NCBI RefSeq assembly: GCF_036324505.1
Contig: NC_086363.1
Location: 2,232,946 to 2,296,945 of the forward strand
Direction of reading: 5' to 3'
From: Eleginops maclovinus
Lineage: Eukaryota; Chordata; Actinopteri; Perciformes; Eleginopidae
Length of the DNA: 64,000 nt
Shown: in pieces, positions 61,896 to 64,000 of the stretch
Position numbering within the stretch: the stretch's first letter is position 1
How the letters are laid out: every line of letters begins with the position of its first letter
Notes under the pieces: model-generated
Seen by the model: the letters and a program-made list of their open reading frames with translations, nothing else
Databases searched by the model: none
What the model was told of the DNA's origin: nothing
Translations under genes and position numbers: made by a program

Positions 61896-63194
61896 CAGAA
61901 TTATATTGTATTTTGCACTATAGGAATTGATCTTCCACACATAGGTCTTGGTAGATAACTTTGACAACTCGTCTCCCTGAATATCGATCCCTGCTCCTAC
62001 TCACACCGGAGCCCATGCAGAAATGTTCCTGAACATCAGCGATAGTCAGGCATTATCTCTGCTTTAACAACACTATCACAACTGCTGAATCAGCCTCTGT
62101 GATGAAGCTAATAAAGAGCTTTATGGTTATTGTTATTGTTATCTGATTGATATTTATTCTCGGAAAATAAAAGGGGGTTTTCTGCACCAGTCATCCTCCT
62201 CTATCAGGTGTGTTACCCGCTGCATTAAGTTCTTGGTGAGCAGAACAACAACCAGGTGTCTCTGAGATGATACTGTTAGTCGATACGCTGCAGGGCAGGT
62301 GTGTGTGTCGACACTCCTGAGACCTGAGGCACATATTCAGTGGTGTGTGAAATGATATTAAATGAAGAAAAACAGAAACAATAACCATCCAGCATTTAAT
62401 TACAGCTGCAGTCTGCTGTGTCAGAGCTCAGGGCAATGCTTTATGCATCGGACATAACAACGCCTGCATGGGGACGAGGACCTGCTGCAGAGTTAGGAGG
62501 TGGTCCAGTTGCTTTAATAGACGAGCAGAAGTGATGATGGCGAGAGTAATTATGTTATTATTTTTTATAGCCCATAACTCAAAAATATCTCAATCTAAAT
62601 GACTGTCAACATTCTTAAGGATATTTATTGTTTCATATGGGCTAGTGTTTCTTTATTATCCTTTCTTTAAGGTATTTATAAAACACTGAACACTTATTTA
62701 CTTTATTTGCTGCAAAATAGACAAGATAATTAACACAAGTCTCAAATTTGAGCGGTAAATATAAAAAAAAAGGTTAGCTTAGCTTAGCATAAAGAATGGA
62801 AACAGAGGGAACAGTTAGCATGATGCTGTTTATCATTGACAAAATCTAACTAAGGACCTTTAAATGTTATATTCACACATTATATCTCATTTGTTTATCC
62901 TGTTATGGCTCACTTTACGGAGGATGCATCTGTTGCTTACTTGAAGGAAGCTGACATCACATGTATCCCAGCATGCAGTTTGACAGTTAAGTGAGAAATC
63001 AACTTGAATATTTGCAGTTTTAAGACAATTTTAAAAAAGCAAAATATGATCTTTGCATTCTTGGGTTTTAAAACCCTCTCATGCTTTCCCAAAACTGAAA
63101 AACACATCAATTAACACATTTTAATTGTCTGTCTCCAGCTTTGTAAACTGAATATCTTTAGGTTTATAAGTGAAGGTCAGACAAAACAACACAT

Positions 63195-63360
63195 TTGAAG
63201 ATGAAGATGATTCAAGAAGAAGATGATTCAACTTTATTGTCATTGCACAGAGTACAAGTACTAGGACAACGAAATGCGGTCTCTGCATTTGACCCATCCT
63301 AGTGTTAGAAGCAGTGGGCTGCCATTATGTACGGCGCCCGGGGAAATGAACGCATCATCT
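63195..63360 (-). mobile_element. SINE 3' body, minus strand
   Basis: The minus strand reads GGGCGCCGTACATAATGGCA, CCACTGCTTCTAACACTAGG and GCATTTCGTTGTCCTAGTAC, ending in an AATAAAGTTGAATCATC tail. Its first part matches 14048-14095, so both belong to one fish SINE family. Confidence 0.8.
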
Positions 63361-63848
63361 TGGCATTTCTTACAATTGTTGACGTATTATGAAGCAAACG
63401 ATTCATTTTCATCCTTAAAAAAAAATGAGATGGTAAATTAATAAAGTAAAATAATCATTAATTGCGTCCTTTTTTAAGTCAAGATGTCCAAATGCAGGCT
63501 TGGATGAATATTTACACACTTTTGCACATGGCTTGACAATGAGGAACAGTCCATAAAATAGTTACTAGTTGCACATTTTTGGTCCGTGTGTTGACTAATT
63601 GATTCATTGATTCATTGATTTCCAGATTAGCGTTCACTTGAATAACTCTAAAGCCTGAGTAATTCTTATTTTCACCTCTGATCTATGAGTCATTAATACA
63701 AATTGTACTTTTATTAAAGGTATATGTTATTTATAAGCAATGCCTCATCTCAAAGTGGAACAAAAAAACTGTTGGATTTGTATATCAATGTTATTCTCTT
63801 TTAGTTTTGGGGCCTTCATGTGAACAAGGATATCACTTAAACCACTTG

Positions 63849-63849
<1 letters not shown>

Positions 63850-63877
<28 letters not shown>
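63850..63877. repeat. (GCT)n trinucleotide run
   Basis: Nine GCT/CTG units. The apparent poly-Gln frame on the minus strand is not supported as coding. Confidence 0.9.
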
Positions 63878-63880
<3 letters not shown>

Positions 63881-63909
63881 CTGGGAAAAAATGCTAAAGA
63901 TGACACAGT

Positions 63910-63911
<2 letters not shown>

Positions 63912-64000
<89 letters not shown>
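63912..64000. repeat. (CA)n microsatellite reaching the window edge
   Basis: Uninterrupted CA dinucleotide to the last base of the window, probably continuing. Confidence 0.97.

Overview
This window is vertebrate nuclear DNA, almost certainly from a teleost (probably percomorph) fish. Genes are split into many short exons with GT-AG introns. Long CA/GT microsatellites, tRNA-derived SINEs, a hAT transposon, MITEs, a solo LTR and minisatellites fill introns and spacers. Three genes recognisable from human 2p23.3 (ZNF512, GTF3C2 and an SLC30A3-like zinc transporter) lie side by side, so the block is conserved synteny. No bacterial-type features are present.

Layout. 1-18.3 kb is a recent, nearly identical tandem duplication: copy A about 391-8990, copy B about 10357-17344, a 500-N gap at 17345-17844, and a third partial copy C at 17845-18336. 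Each unit holds a small minus-strand gene head to head with the first exons of znf512. From copy B I assembled five coding exons of that small gene (12987 down to 9076). Their phases agree and give a 181-residue product with a C-terminal membrane anchor. Its 5' exon carries a GAAAGTGAAAGTGAAAG element like an interferon-stimulated response element. I know no name for it; it is the most interesting unit here. Copy A carries a 2.67-kb hAT element with an 8-bp target duplication that copy B lacks, and copy A has also lost the segment upstream of znf512 exon 1.

17.9-23.7 kb: znf512, plus strand, 15 coding exons, 844 residues, followed by a long 3' UTR. 27.2-27.6 kb: a piggyBac-type MITE. 27.7-50.3 kb: gtf3c2 (TFIIIC subunit), plus strand, one non-coding and 19 coding exons, 951 residues. 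51.1-59.0 kb: the zinc transporter on the minus strand, convergent with gtf3c2; seven coding exons are seen and the first coding exon was not found. 59-64 kb: repeat-rich intron or upstream DNA.

A 72-bp minisatellite occurs at three separate introns of the two neighbouring plus-strand genes, once inverted. znf512 and gtf3c2 encode nuclear proteins (a zinc-finger chromatin factor and a Pol III initiation factor); the transporter moves zinc into vesicles. Nothing in the sequence ties the three into one pathway; the link is synteny. Exon boundaries were read by eye from splice signals, codon phase and remembered family similarity, so individual edges could be off by a few bases.
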